A stretch of 48,005 nt of DNA from Streptomyces sp. NP160 (GCF_006335115.1 NZ_VDMJ01000001.1:1-48005); one strand, 5' to 3'; numbered from the stretch's first letter, positions 34,865 to 44,624 are shown. Translations and numbers: made by a program. The notes: generated by a model not told the origin, from the letters alone.

Positions 34865-35878
34865 GTGGACGTGACGCAGTACGACCCGGAGCTCAGGCGA
34901 GCAGCGGCCCTGCTGGGTCTCCTCACCCCGCGCAGCTCCCGCAGCCACCGGCGGCAGGTGAGGGTCGTGAACGCCGTCTCCGCCACCAGCCGCGCGCTGC
35001 GACCGACGCCGGCGCGCAAGGACCTCGGCGGCGGCGTCGAGCAGCTGCAGCGCTGGCTGCCGCGGCGCGACGGCGGCCGGACGCGCGCGCTCGTCGTCCG
35101 GCGCCAGACCGCCGCCGGTCGACCGCATCAGCCAGCAGCGCCCAGCGCCGCGGTGCTGTGGATCCACGGCGGCGGCTACGCCGTGGGCTCCCCGGAGATG
35201 AGCGTGGGCACGGCCCGCCGGCTGGTTGACGCGACCGGCTGCGTCGTCGTCCTGCCCGACTACCGCCTGTCCGTGGTCGAGCCGTACCCGGCCGCCCTGC
35301 ACGACTGCTACGACGCGCTGCTGTGGCTGCGCGACCACGCCGCCGAGCTCGGCGCCCGCCCGGACCAGCTGGTGGTGGGCGGGGAGAGCGCCGGCGGCGG
35401 GCTCACGGCGGCCACGTGCCTGCTGGCCCGCGAGCGCGGCGAGGTGGCGGTGGCGTTCCAGGTGCCGCTCTACCCGATGATCGACGACCGCCCGACGCCG
35501 TCGTCGACGGGCAGCACCGCCCCGGTGTGGAGCTCGGTGACCAACGACGCCGGCTGGGACGCCTACCTGGGACGGCTGCGCGGCAGCAGCGACGTGCCCG
35601 CCACGGCCGCCCCCGCACGGGCGGAGGACCTGCGCGGGCTGCCGCCCGTGCTGACCTTCGTCGGTGACGCGGAGCCCTTCCACGACGAGGTGGTCACCTG
35701 GACCGAGCGCCTGCGCGAGGCCGGGGTGCCGGTGGAGTCACGGGTGTTCCCCGGGTGCTTCCACGCCTTCGACCTCATGGCACCGCGGGCGCGGGTCAGC
35801 CGCGAGGCGACGGCGTTCCTCGTGGACGGTTTCAGCCGCTGGTGCGCCGAGCTGTCGGCGCCCCAGCCCGCCTCCTGA
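34865..35878 (+). CDS. Alpha/beta hydrolase of the HSL lipase/esterase family
   Basis: The 337-residue protein shows the oxyanion motif HGGGYAVGS near residue 100, the nucleophile Ser in GGESAGGG near 178, the acid in FVGDAEPFHDE and the His in GCFHAFDL. This is the hormone-sensitive-lipase pattern of bacterial carboxylesterases. An N-terminal cap region (1-80) is basic. GTG at 34865 has GAGGAGG upstream. The last 47 bases overlap the tail of the convergent PepSY gene. Substrate not predictable. Confidence 0.9.
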   Translation: MDVTQYDPELRRAAALLGLLTPRSSRSHRRQVRVVNAVSATSRALRPTPARKDLGGGVEQLQRWLPRRDGGRTRALVVRRQTAAGRPHQPAAPSAAVLWIHGGGYAVGSPEMSVGTARRLVDATGCVVVLPDYRLSVVEPYPAALHDCYDALLWLRDHAAELGARPDQLVVGGESAGGGLTAATCLLARERGEVAVAFQVPLYPMIDDRPTPSSTGSTAPVWSSVTNDAGWDAYLGRLRGSSDVPATAAPARAEDLRGLPPVLTFVGDAEPFHDEVVTWTERLREAGVPVESRVFPGCFHAFDLMAPRARVSREATAFLVDGFSRWCAELSAPQPAS

Positions 35879-37409
35879 CGACGACCGCCCCGACGACCGC
35901 GTCGACCACGAGGAACGCCAGCAGGCTCACCCCGAGCACCGGCATCGCCCAGCCGACCGCCGCGGTGGCCACCACGACGACGGCGAGCGCCGGCAGCGGC
36001 AGCCACCGGTGCGCACCTCGCTGCGCCGGGCGGCCGACGCCCCAGCGGGTGGCCCGGTCGGGGCGGCGCTGCCACCACATCCGGTAGCCCCACGCGGTGG
36101 TGGCCACGGTCCCGGCGGCCAGCGCCAGCAGCACCAGCTGGTTGGCGAGGCCGAACAGGCTGCCGGAGTGCGCGTCGATCCCCCAGCGCGCCACCTTGGC
36201 CATGAACGGGTAGTCGGCGAAGGTCACGACGTCGACCACCTGCGCCTGCGGCGAGCCGCCGGCGGCCAGCGGCGCACCGACGGTGACCGCCGCGCTGCCG
36301 ACCTGCTCGGGCCAGCTGCGGTGCACCTCGTCGACCCTCCAGGTCGAGCCGGCGTCGGCGGGGAGCCTCACCTCGACCTGCGGCGAGGTCAGGCCCGCGG
36401 CGCGCGCCGCGGCCAGGACGGCGGTGACGTCGGCGGGCAGGTCCCCGGTCGGGGCGTCCGCAGGCGTCCCGGGTGCCGAGCCGTGCCCTTCGTGGCCAGC
36501 TGCGGTCCCGCTGACGGCCGCCGCCGCGCCCGGGAGGGCGGTGTCGACGGACGGGGTCTCCCACGCCAGGGCGGCGCGCAGGGCGGTGACCCGCTCACCG
36601 GTGGAGGCGGACCAGGTCAGGCCCGTGGCCGACAGGGCCAGCAGGCCCAGGAGCATCCACGTGCCGGTGACGCCGTGCAGGGAGCGGGTGCGGGCCCGGC
36701 CGGTGGCTCCCCGCTCGAGGAGCAGGGTGCGGCGCAGGCGGTGGTCCTTGACACGGCGCGTCGTCCACAGGGCGAGGCCGGTCACGGCCAGCACCGCGAG
36801 CCAGGAGGCGGCCAGCTCGCTGTAGAGCCGGCCCACCTGGCCGAGGTGGAGGTCGCGGTGCAGCTCGCTGACCCACGCGCGCAGCGGCAGCGAGCCGCTG
36901 GTGCCGTAGACGGGCAGCTGCCCGAGCACCTGCCCGCTGCCGGGGTCGACGAACACCGCCAGGCGGTACCCCTCCCCCAGCGACGGGTCGGCGAAGAGCA
37001 CCCGCGTGCTGTCCGACGGCGACGGGGCCGGCCGCACGGCCAGCAGCGCCTCCTCGCCACCGGCGCCGCGCGCGGCGAGCGCGGCACCGACCTGGGCGTC
37101 CAGCGCGACGGCGGTGGCGGAAGGGGCCACGTGCAGCACCCGGTCGTGGACGACCTGCTCCGCGGTCGGGGCCAGGGCGTACAGGCCCCCCGTGGTGGCC
37201 GCCACGAGGATGAACGGCGCCACCAGCACGCCGGCGAAGAAGTGCAGCCGCAGCACGAGCGGGCGCAGCCTCGCCCCGGCGGACGGCTGACCGCTGGCCG
37301 CTCCACCCGCCGGTGCACCGGCCCCCGGGGTGCGCGGCGACGGCAGGCGCACGGCTGCCCCGCCGGGGTCGGCGCGGTCGGGGTGCGGGGTCAGGTCCGA
37401 GGCGGTCAC
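35832..37409 (-). CDS. PepSY-associated membrane protein
   Basis: The 525-residue protein has the PepSY-TM layout: a first membrane helix after LRPLVLRLHFFAGVLVAPF (about 50-75), a large external region, helices near 200-220 and 250-275, a second PepSY-like external domain (330-400), and further helices near 425-445 and 475-515. Conserved LHFFAG, ELHRDLHLG and RSLHGVTGTW histidine motifs match PiuB/iron-uptake-associated PepSY proteins, which are thought to act in ferric-siderophore reduction or haem handling. An insertion rich in Gly/His/Pro (300-320) is specific to this copy. It overlaps the hydrolase 3' end by 47 bases tail to tail. Confidence 0.88.
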   Translation of the reverse strand: MTASDLTPHPDRADPGGAAVRLPSPRTPGAGAPAGGAASGQPSAGARLRPLVLRLHFFAGVLVAPFILVAATTGGLYALAPTAEQVVHDRVLHVAPSATAVALDAQVGAALAARGAGGEEALLAVRPAPSPSDSTRVLFADPSLGEGYRLAVFVDPGSGQVLGQLPVYGTSGSLPLRAWVSELHRDLHLGQVGRLYSELAASWLAVLAVTGLALWTTRRVKDHRLRRTLLLERGATGRARTRSLHGVTGTWMLLGLLALSATGLTWSASTGERVTALRAALAWETPSVDTALPGAAAAVSGTAAGHEGHGSAPGTPADAPTGDLPADVTAVLAAARAAGLTSPQVEVRLPADAGSTWRVDEVHRSWPEQVGSAAVTVGAPLAAGGSPQAQVVDVVTFADYPFMAKVARWGIDAHSGSLFGLANQLVLLALAAGTVATTAWGYRMWWQRRPDRATRWGVGRPAQRGAHRWLPLPALAVVVVATAAVGWAMPVLGVSLLAFLVVDAVVGAVVVRRRAGAPTARRTSG

Positions 37410-37568
37410 GGCGGGTCCTCCGGGGAGCGGCAGCGCGGCGCCAGCTCGCCGGTCCGCAGCGCGATCACGCTAGCCGAGCGGAACGGCGCGGCCGCGTCGC
37501 TGCGCCGGCTCGGCGCGCCGCCGACCGGGTGACCTCCGCCGGTCCGGCCCGCGGCAGCGGGACCCCCG

Positions 37569-37584
37569 GTGTGAACGCTCTCAC
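37569..37584. promoter_or_regulatory. LacI-type operator before the FGGY kinase
   Basis: GTGTGAACGCTCTCAC is symmetrical at 12 of 16 positions around a central CG, as LacI-family operators are. It ends 14 bases before the GTG at 37599. The LacI regulator at the end of the window is one possible binder, but it is 8 kb away. Confidence 0.5.
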
Positions 37585-37598
37585 GGATCGGGCAGGCT

Positions 37599-39215
37599 GT
37601 GCCCGTGGCGACGCAGTCATCGACGGAGATCACTGAGGGACGCGCGGTGCTGGGCATCGAGCTCGGCTCGACGCGCATCAAGGCCGTCCTCATCGGACCG
37701 GACCACGGGGTGCTGGCCACCGGCGGCCACACCTGGGAGAACCAGCTGGTCGACAAGCTGTGGACGTACTCCCTCGACGACGTCCGCGCGGGCCTGCAGG
37801 ACGCCTACGCCCAGGTCGCCGCCGCCGTGCGCGACCAGCACGGGGTGGAGCTGACGCGCCTGGCGGGCCTGGGCGTCTCGGCGATGATGCACGGCTACCT
37901 CGCCCTCGACGCCGACGCCGAGCTGCTGGTGCCGTTCCGCACCTGGCGCAACACCAACACCGGCGAGGCCGTCGAGCAGCTGTCCGCCGCCCTCGACTTC
38001 AACGTGCCGCACCGCTGGTCCATCGCGCACCTGCACCAGGCCGTGCTCGACGGCGAGGAGCACCTGCCGCGCCTGGCGACCGCCACCACGCTGGCGGGCT
38101 ACGTGCACCACGCCCTGTCCGGTGAGCACGTCCTCGGGGTGGGCGACGCCAGCGGCGTCTTCCCCATCGACAGCGCCACCGGCACCTACGACGCCGAGAG
38201 GCTGGCCACCGCGCAGCGCGTCCTGGCCGAGGCCGGTTTCACCGGCCAGCTCACCGACGTGCTGCCGCGGGTGCTGTCCGCCGGTGAGGTGGCGGGCCAC
38301 CTCACCGAGGCCGGGGCCCGGCTGCTCGACCCCAGCGGTGCGCTGCAGGCCGGTGCCCCGCTGTGCCCGCCCGAGGGAGACGCCGGCACCGGCATGGTGG
38401 CGACGGGGTCGGTGGCGCCCCGCACCGGCAACGTCAGCGCCGGCACGTCGATCTTCGCGATGGTCGTCCTCGAGGGACCGCTGTCGCAGGTCCACCGCGA
38501 GCTCGACCTCGTGACCACGCCCGCCGGAGACCCGGTGGCGATGGTGCACTGCAACAACGGCGCCTCCGAGCTGAACGCCTGGGCGGGGCTGTTCAAGCAG
38601 TTCGCCGCGGCCGCCGGCTCGCCGCTCGGCGACGCGGAGGTGTTCCGCACCCTGTTCGAGGCCTCCCTCGAGGGCGCCGCCGACGGCGGCGGGATGCTCG
38701 CCTACAACTACCTGTCCGGTGAGCCCATCACCGACCTGGAGGAGGGGCGCCCGCTGTTCCTGCGCACGCCGGGCAGCCCGTTCGACCTGTCGACGTTCAT
38801 GCGGACGCAGATCTACGCGGCGTTCGCGACGCTGCGGATCGGGATGGACGTGCTGACCGCCGAGGGCGTCCGACTGGACCGGATGTTCGCCCACGGCGGG
38901 GTGTTCGGCACGAAGGGCGTCGCGCAGCGCCACCTCGCGGCGGCCATCGACACCCCGGTGTCGGTGGGCGACGTCGCCGCCGAGGGCGGTGCCTGGGGCA
39001 TCGCCGTGCTCGCGGCGTTCACCGCGGCCCGGGCCACCTCCGGCGGGGCGGGCGAGCAGCGGGCGCTCGCCACCTACCTGGACGAGACGGTCTTCGCCGA
39101 CGCGCAGCTGGAGACCCTCGAGCCCGACGCGGACGACGTCGCGGGCTTCGACGCCTACCTGCGCCGGTACGTGGAGGCCCTCCCGGTGGAGCGCGCCGCC
39201 GTCGAGCACTCCTGA
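37599..39215 (+). CDS. FGGY carbohydrate kinase, AraK-type ribulokinase
   Basis: This ATP-dependent sugar kinase has the FGGY fold in 538 residues. Diagnostic stretches are LGIELGSTRIKAVLI (phosphate loop 1), GVSAMMHGYLA, FRTWRNTNTGEA, WSIAHLHQAVLDGEEH, PLCPPEGDAGTGMVAT, GNVSAGTSIFAM and FAHGGVFGTKG. This subgroup corresponds to the non-classical L-ribulokinase (AraK) of clostridia, bifidobacteria and actinobacteria. It usually sits with araA and araD; here it is alone, so the substrate is inferred. GTG at 37605 is an alternative start. A strong hairpin follows directly. Confidence 0.88.
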   Translation: MPVATQSSTEITEGRAVLGIELGSTRIKAVLIGPDHGVLATGGHTWENQLVDKLWTYSLDDVRAGLQDAYAQVAAAVRDQHGVELTRLAGLGVSAMMHGYLALDADAELLVPFRTWRNTNTGEAVEQLSAALDFNVPHRWSIAHLHQAVLDGEEHLPRLATATTLAGYVHHALSGEHVLGVGDASGVFPIDSATGTYDAERLATAQRVLAEAGFTGQLTDVLPRVLSAGEVAGHLTEAGARLLDPSGALQAGAPLCPPEGDAGTGMVATGSVAPRTGNVSAGTSIFAMVVLEGPLSQVHRELDLVTTPAGDPVAMVHCNNGASELNAWAGLFKQFAAAAGSPLGDAEVFRTLFEASLEGAADGGGMLAYNYLSGEPITDLEEGRPLFLRTPGSPFDLSTFMRTQIYAAFATLRIGMDVLTAEGVRLDRMFAHGGVFGTKGVAQRHLAAAIDTPVSVGDVAAEGGAWGIAVLAAFTAARATSGGAGEQRALATYLDETVFADAQLETLEPDADDVAGFDAYLRRYVEALPVERAAVEHS

Positions 39216-39269
39216 GCCGTCCGGGAGCAGGCCCTCCGTCCACCGGAGGGGGGCCTGCTCCCGGACGGC
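39216..39269 (+). terminator. Rho-independent-like terminator after the FGGY kinase
   Basis: Eighteen-base perfect arms (39216-39233 and 39252-39269) with further inner pairing (CCTCCG with CGGAGG) start at the base after the stop codon. Confidence 0.88.
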
Positions 39270-39290
39270 CCGCGTGCCGATGACCCCTGG

Positions 39291-40406
39291 GTGATGGGGG
39301 TCACGACCCGGCTGGACCGCTCCGCCGCGTTCGACTGGCGCACCGGGCTGCTCGCCGTCCTCTTCGGCTGCGGCGTGGTCGAGGTGGGCATCGGCGTGCA
39401 GCTGAGCCGCACGGGCGTGCTGGCCGTGGAGACCTCCACGATGCTCGTGGTCTCCGGGGTCTGGGTCGGGCTGTTCGCCTGGTGCCTGCTGCGCCGCCGC
39501 CTGACCGAGGGCGAGGCGCTCGTGCAGCTGTGCGCCATGAGCACGCTGCTCGTGCTCGAGTCGCTGCTGGTGCCGGACCCCACGTGGCAGTGGGTCTGCG
39601 CCACCGTGCTCGTCGTGGTGCCCGTGGCGGGGGTCGTGTTCCTGCGCCCGTGGCTCCTGGGGCTCCTGGCGGTCGGCGTGGCGGCGGGCCAGGCGGTCGT
39701 GGTGCTCGCCCGCCACCAGGACCCGCTGCTCGCCACCTACGCGCTCTCCGCGGTGCTGCTCTGCTCGCTCGTGCCCGTCGTCGTCGTCTTCGTCCTCGCC
39801 GCCGCGGTTCGCTCGGCCCAGGCGCGCGCCGAGCTGCTGGCGCGCACCGACGCCCTCACCGGGCTGCTCAACCGCCACGGGATGGGCGAGGCCGCCGACG
39901 GCGCCGTGCGCGCCGCGGTCCAGCGGCAGGGCGTGCTGGGGGTGCTCGTGGCCGACGTCGACAGGTTCAAGGCGGTCAACGACTCCTGGGGCCACGCCGT
40001 CGGCGACCAGGTGCTCGCCCTCACCGCGCGCACGCTGCGCGCCGTCCTGCGCGACGGGGACCTCGTGGTCCGCCTGGGCGGTGAGGAGGTGGCGGTCGTG
40101 GGCACGTGGAACGACGACGACGCGCTCACCCGTGCCGCCGAGCGGCTGCGCGCCGCTGTCGAGGCGCAGCACGAGCCCGGTGTGCCGGCCGTGACCGTGA
40201 GCATCGGCACGGCGAGCTGCCGGCCTGGACGCAGCCGGGTCGGCGACGGCGGGCCCACCGCGGCCGAGCTGCTGGCCCGCCTGGTCGACGAGGCCGACCA
40301 GGGCCTCTACGCCGCCGAGCACGCCGGCCGCAACTGCGTCCGCACCAGCCCCTGCTCGGCACCCCCCGAGCAGACCGCGGCGCCGGGGGCCAGGATCGGT
40401 GCATGA
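39291..40406 (+). CDS. Membrane GGDEF-domain protein (possible diguanylate cyclase)
   Basis: The 371-residue protein has about six membrane helices (residues 15-175) followed by a GGDEF domain (about 180-345). The domain keeps [15 protein letters not shown] and the metal/GTP motif [10 protein letters not shown]. The active-site loop reads [10 protein letters not shown], that is GGEEV where GG[DE]EF is usual. Loss of the final Phe is uncommon but catalytic Glu/Glu remain, so activity is possible. No EAL domain. GTG at 39291 or ATG at 39294 starts it. Its stop overlaps the start of the next gene (ATGA at 40403-40406). Confidence 0.88.
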   Translation: MMGVTTRLDRSAAFDWRTGLLAVLFGCGVVEVGIGVQLSRTGVLAVETSTMLVVSGVWVGLFAWCLLRRRLTEGEALVQLCAMSTLLVLESLLVPDPTWQWVCATVLVVVPVAGVVFLRPWLLGLLAVGVAAGQAVVVLARHQDPLLATYALSAVLLCSLVPVVVVFVLAAAVRSAQARAELLARTDALTGLLNRHGMGEAADGAVRAAVQRQGVLGVLVADVDRFKAVNDSWGHAVGDQVLALTARTLRAVLRDGDLVVRLGGEEVAVVGTWNDDDALTRAAERLRAAVEAQHEPGVPAVTVSIGTASCRPGRSRVGDGGPTAAELLARLVDEADQGLYAAEHAGRNCVRTSPCSAPPEQTAAPGARIGA

Positions 40407-41413
40407 GTGATGCGCGTCGTGAGCTGAAGCTCGGCTACAAGGCCTCCGCCGAGCAGTTCGACCCCGCCCAGCTGGCCGACTACGCCGTCCAGGCCGAGGA
40501 GTCCGGCCTGGACTCCGTGTGGATCTCCGACCACTTCCAGCCCTGGCGCCACGAGGGCGGCCACGCCCCCTCCGCGCTGAGCTGGCTGCCGTGGGTGGCC
40601 GCCAAGACCACCCGCGTCGCCCTCGGCACCTCCGTGCTCACCCCCACCCTGCGCTACAACCCCGCCGTCATCGCCCAGGCCTTCGCCACCCTGGGCTGCC
40701 TGGCCCCAGGACGGGTCATCCTCGGCGTCGGCACCGGAGAAGCCCTCAACGAACACGCCGTCGGCGCCACCTTCCCCGAGACCCGAGAGCGCTTCGCCCG
40801 CCTGCGCGAAGCCGTCCGCCTCATCCGCAGGCTGTGGACCGAGGACCGCGTCACGTTCGAGGGTGAGTACTACGCCCTGCACGACGCCACCATCTACGAC
40901 AAGCCCGACGTGCCCGTGCCGGTCTTCATCGCCGCCGGCGGACCGGGGGTGACCAAGTACGCCGGGCGGGCCGGGGACGGCTACATCTGCACCTCCGGCA
41001 AGGGCATGGACCTGTACTCCCAGACCCTGCTGCCCTCCCTCCAGGAGGGGCTGCAGGCCTCCGGGCGCACCGAGGCCGACATCGAACGCACCATCGAGGT
41101 CAAGGTCTCCTACGACCGCGACCACTCCCGGGCCCTGGAGAACACCCGGTTCTGGGCGCCGCTGTCGCTGAGCGCGGAGCAGAAGGCCCAGGTGCACGAC
41201 CCGGTGGAGATGGGCCGCCTGGCCGATGAGCTGCCCATCGAGCAGGTCGCCCAGCGCTGGATCGTCTCCGACGACCCGAGCGAGGTGGCCGGCGCGGTGA
41301 AGGGCTACGTCGACGCCGGCTTCGACCACCTGGTCTTCCACGGCCCCGGGGCCGACCAGACCCGGTTCCTGACCCAGTTCACCGAGGACGTCCTCCCCCT
41401 GCTGCGCGGCTGA
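40403..41413 (+). CDS. fgd: F420-dependent glucose-6-phosphate dehydrogenase
   Basis: Fgd oxidises glucose-6-phosphate to 6-phosphogluconolactone while reducing cofactor F420. The 336-residue protein closely follows mycobacterial Fgd1: [28 protein letters not shown] (His44 corresponds to the catalytic His40), [56 protein letters not shown] and PIEQVAQRW. It marks an organism that makes F420. It is coupled to the GGDEF gene by ATGA overlap, which is an unusual pairing. Confidence 0.95.
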   Translation: MSDARRELKLGYKASAEQFDPAQLADYAVQAEESGLDSVWISDHFQPWRHEGGHAPSALSWLPWVAAKTTRVALGTSVLTPTLRYNPAVIAQAFATLGCLAPGRVILGVGTGEALNEHAVGATFPETRERFARLREAVRLIRRLWTEDRVTFEGEYYALHDATIYDKPDVPVPVFIAAGGPGVTKYAGRAGDGYICTSGKGMDLYSQTLLPSLQEGLQASGRTEADIERTIEVKVSYDRDHSRALENTRFWAPLSLSAEQKAQVHDPVEMGRLADELPIEQVAQRWIVSDDPSEVAGAVKGYVDAGFDHLVFHGPGADQTRFLTQFTEDVLPLLRG

Positions 41414-41432
41414 CCGCTCCGCGCCGCCGTCG

Positions 41433-44400
41433 TCAGGCGATCTCGGTCAGGGCCCTGTCGACGGCGGCCACGAAGAAGTCGACGGCGGCGGCGTCAACGC
41501 ACAGCGGCGGCTTCACCTTGAGCACGTTCTGCCGGTCGCTCGTGGGCTGCATGAGCACGCCGAGGTCGAGGAGGCGGTCGCACAGCGCGGCCGTCTCCTC
41601 ACGGGCGGGCTCGAGGGTCTCGCGGTCGCGGACCAGCTCCACGCCGAGGTAGAGGCCTTCGCCGTGCACGGCGCCGACCAGCGGGTGCCGGTCGGCGAGG
41701 GCCTCGAGCCCGGCCTTGAGCCGGGCGCCGGTGGTGCGGGCGTTCTCCTGCAGCTGCTCGTCCTCGATGACGTCGAGCACGGCCGTCGCCACGGCGCAGG
41801 AGACGGGGCTGCCTCCGGTGGAGGCGAAGAAGTAGCCGGCGTCGCGGTAGCGGGCGGCCACCTCGCGGGTGGTGATGACGGCGCCGACGGGGTGGCCGTT
41901 GCCCACCGACTTGGCGACGGCGACGACGTCGGGCACCACGCCCTGCTGCTCGAAGCCCCAGAACGTCGAGCCGAGGCGGCCGTAGCCGACCTGCACCTCG
42001 TCGGCGATCGCCAGGCCGCCGTGGCGGCGCACCGCCGCGTACACCGCCTGCAGGTAGCCGGGCGGCAGGGGCAGTCCGCCGGCGTTGCCGTAGAACGCCT
42101 CGGCGATGAACCCGGCCGCAGGGGCGCCCGCGGCGGCCAGCGCGTCGACGGCCGCGACGGCGTCGGCGGCGTAGCGGCCCAGGTCGTCGCCGCGGGCCGC
42201 GCGGTAGCGGCCGCGGTAGGTGTTGGGGGCCTCCACGGTGTGCACCCACGCCGGGCGGGTCTCCAGCGCGGCGGGGTTGTCGGCCACCGACGTCGAGACG
42301 GCGTCGGAGGCGAAGGTCCACCCGTGGTAGGCCTCGCGCACCGCCACCACGTCGGGCCGGCCGGTGGCGACGGTGGCCAGGCGGACGGCCAGGTCGGTGG
42401 CCTCCGAGCCGGAGTTGACGAGGAACACCGTGTCGAGGGGGTCCGGGAGCAGGGACGCGAGGCGCTCGGACAGCTCCACCACCCCGGCGTAGTGGAAGCG
42501 GGAGTTGGTGTTGAGCCGGGCCAGCTGCCGGCCGGCCGCGGCGGCGATGCGCGGGTGGGCGTGCCCGGCCACGGTGACGTTGTTCAGCATGTCGAGCAGC
42601 ACCCGGCCGTCCGTGGTGGCCAGGTGGTGGCGCCAGCCGCGCTCGACGCGGGGCGGCTCCACGACGCCGCCGTAGTAGTGCTCCTGCACCTCGGCGAGCA
42701 CCCCGGCGTCGCGCCGCTCGAGCAGCGCGCGGGCGGCCTCGCGGGCCGAGGGCTGCTCCGGGGCGGCGGGCAGCCCGAGCAGCGCGGCCGGGTCGGCGGT
42801 GTGCGCCAGCCAGCCCGGCGCCTCCGCTGCGGTGACCAGCAGCGGCACGGCCTCGACACCAGCACCGGTGCCGCCCGTGCCGCCCGTGCCGCCCGTGCCG
42901 CCCGTGCCGCCCGTGCCGCCGACGAGGTGCTGCACGGAGAACCGCTCCCCCGGGGCCACCTCCGCCAGCGCGCGGCCGGCGCCCACGGGACCCGGCTCGG
43001 TCAGCAGCTCCGGGTCGGGGTGGTCCAGGGTGAGGACCAGCCGGTGCTCACCGGCGGAGAGCACGAGTCCGTGGGCGGTGCGCTCCACCGCGCCCGACCA
43101 CGGCGCGCGCAGCACCAGCGGACGGGCGGGCCAGACCTCCACCCCGGTGGCCACCGTGGCCGGAGGCGCGGCGGACAGCGCCGGGCTGCCCGCCAGGCGC
43201 GCCTCGCCCCAGCGGGTCACCGCGGCACGGGCGCCCCGCTCCAGGTGCGCCGCCGCCAGCTCGGCCACCAGGTCCGGGCGCAGGAACGCCCCGCCGTCGA
43301 GGGCGTCGGAGTCCCACGCGAGGTCGAGCACGGCGGCTCCGGCCAGGTCCGCCACGAGGGCCTCGACGACGGGCGCAGCACCGCCCCGCGCCGTGGCGGC
43401 CGCGGCGTCCGCCGCGAGCTCGTGCCGCAGCAGCGCCGTGACGACGTCGACGGGCAGAGCGGTGGCCTGCTCGTAGATGCGCCACTCGTTCTGCTCCAGC
43501 CGCGAGCTGGCGTAGGTGTTGCCGCCGTCGACCTCCACCTGGTGGCTGCCGCTCGTGACGAGCACCGCGGCGCGCAGCACCACCAGCGGCCACAGCGCCG
43601 CCACCTCGGCCGCCGACAGCGGGCGCACCGCGTGGTAGGCGCGCACCGCCGGGAGGACCGCCGAGGGGCCGGCGTGGAGCACGCCGTCGTGGTGGAGCAG
43701 GGAGGAGACCGTGATCGCCAGCTCGGCGACCGTCCACGTGCACACCAGGTCGGAGACGTCGATGAGGCCGTCCAGGGTGCGGGCGGCCGCGGGGACGCCG
43801 CGCGCGGCGCCGGCGGCGGGGTCCTCGAGCACGAGGTTGTCGTCGGTGAGGTCCAGGTGCACCGCCTGCCGCGGCAGGCGGTCGGCCACGGCGGACACCC
43901 GCGCCCAGGCCGCGCGGGTGGTGGCCAGCACGCCCTCGCGCCGGTCCGCGGGCAGGGACGCGGCCATCAGCTCCACCGCGCGCGGCGCGTGCTGCGGGTC
44001 CCACTCGAGCGTCCGCTCCAGGCCGGGGTGGTCCCAGCCCGCCAGCGCCAGGTCGACCCGTGCCGCCACCTCTCCCATCCGCGCGACGAGCGCGGGGTGC
44101 AGGTGCCCGCGGTCGACGGCAGTGCCTCCGGGCAGGAAGCGGATCAGGCGCGCCGTGACCTCGCCGTGCGGGGTGGGCACGCGCTGGCGCAGGGGTGCGC
44201 CGTCGGCGCCGCGGAGCACCGTGGCCACCCGCAGGTCCGGGCAGCGGAGAGCCAGGAGGTCAGCGGCCTCGTCGTGGGCCTCCACCTCGATGGCGCTGAC
44301 CGAGGGGTTGGTGACCTTCAGCACCGCGACCACCTCGCCGGCCCCGCCCGCGCCGTCGTCCCCGTCCTCCCCGTCAACACCGTGGTCGCCGCGGGTGAGG

Positions 44401-44555
44401 AGGAAGTTGGCGTCCTGCTGGCTGCCCAGCGAGCGCGCCCGCACGTCCAGCCCGAAGCGCTCGCGGGCCACGGCCCGGGCCCACCCCTCGTCGAGGGGCA
44501 GCGGCGGCACGTCGTCCGCGGTGAAGTCGAAGCCGGGCACGGCGGAGGATGACAC
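41433..44555 (-). CDS. Fusion: APH-type kinase, M23-like domain, class III aminotransferase/phospholyase
   Basis: The 1,040-residue protein has three parts. Residues 20-380 form an aminoglycoside-phosphotransferase-fold kinase like hydroxylysine kinase: Lys80 (AVLKVTN), catalytic HLDLTDDN (Asp235, Asn240), metal IDVSDL (Asp266). Residues 440-600 include an M23/biotinyl-like beta domain (LVLRAPWSGAVERTAHGLVL) and a Gly-Gly-Thr linker (546-563). Residues 610-1040 are a PLP enzyme with Lys882 (AVAKSVGNGHP). Its LDMLNNVTVAGHAHP and LNTNSRF match the ethanolamine-phosphate/phosphohydroxylysine phospholyases. One chain could therefore phosphorylate an amino alcohol and then eliminate phosphate and ammonia. 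The GTG at 44555 abuts an AGGAGG; GTG at 44540 is a possible alternative. Confidence 0.85.
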   Translation of the reverse strand: MSSSAVPGFDFTADDVPPLPLDEGWARAVARERFGLDVRARSLGSQQDANFLLTRGDHGVDGEDGDDGAGGAGEVVAVLKVTNPSVSAIEVEAHDEAADLLALRCPDLRVATVLRGADGAPLRQRVPTPHGEVTARLIRFLPGGTAVDRGHLHPALVARMGEVAARVDLALAGWDHPGLERTLEWDPQHAPRAVELMAASLPADRREGVLATTRAAWARVSAVADRLPRQAVHLDLTDDNLVLEDPAAGAARGVPAAARTLDGLIDVSDLVCTWTVAELAITVSSLLHHDGVLHAGPSAVLPAVRAYHAVRPLSAAEVAALWPLVVLRAAVLVTSGSHQVEVDGGNTYASSRLEQNEWRIYEQATALPVDVVTALLRHELAADAAAATARGGAAPVVEALVADLAGAAVLDLAWDSDALDGGAFLRPDLVAELAAAHLERGARAAVTRWGEARLAGSPALSAAPPATVATGVEVWPARPLVLRAPWSGAVERTAHGLVLSAGEHRLVLTLDHPDPELLTEPGPVGAGRALAEVAPGERFSVQHLVGGTGGTGGTGGTGGTGGTGAGVEAVPLLVTAAEAPGWLAHTADPAALLGLPAAPEQPSAREAARALLERRDAGVLAEVQEHYYGGVVEPPRVERGWRHHLATTDGRVLLDMLNNVTVAGHAHPRIAAAAGRQLARLNTNSRFHYAGVVELSERLASLLPDPLDTVFLVNSGSEATDLAVRLATVATGRPDVVAVREAYHGWTFASDAVSTSVADNPAALETRPAWVHTVEAPNTYRGRYRAARGDDLGRYAADAVAAVDALAAAGAPAAGFIAEAFYGNAGGLPLPPGYLQAVYAAVRRHGGLAIADEVQVGYGRLGSTFWGFEQQGVVPDVVAVAKSVGNGHPVGAVITTREVAARYRDAGYFFASTGGSPVSCAVATAVLDVIEDEQLQENARTTGARLKAGLEALADRHPLVGAVHGEGLYLGVELVRDRETLEPAREETAALCDRLLDLGVLMQPTSDRQNVLKVKPPLCVDAAAVDFFVAAVDRALTEIA
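42868..42920 (-). repeat. 9-base tandem repeat encoding the Gly-Gly-Thr linker
   Basis: Nearly six copies of GTGCCGCCC (plus strand) encode repeated GGT residues between the M23-like part and the aminotransferase of the fusion protein. Copy number changes here would keep the frame. Confidence 0.9.
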
Positions 44556-44624
44556 CCTCCTGCACCGCGGATCAACGGCACCCCCTCACGCCGCTCTCGG
44601 CAGCGCCAGCCCGTCACCGGACGG

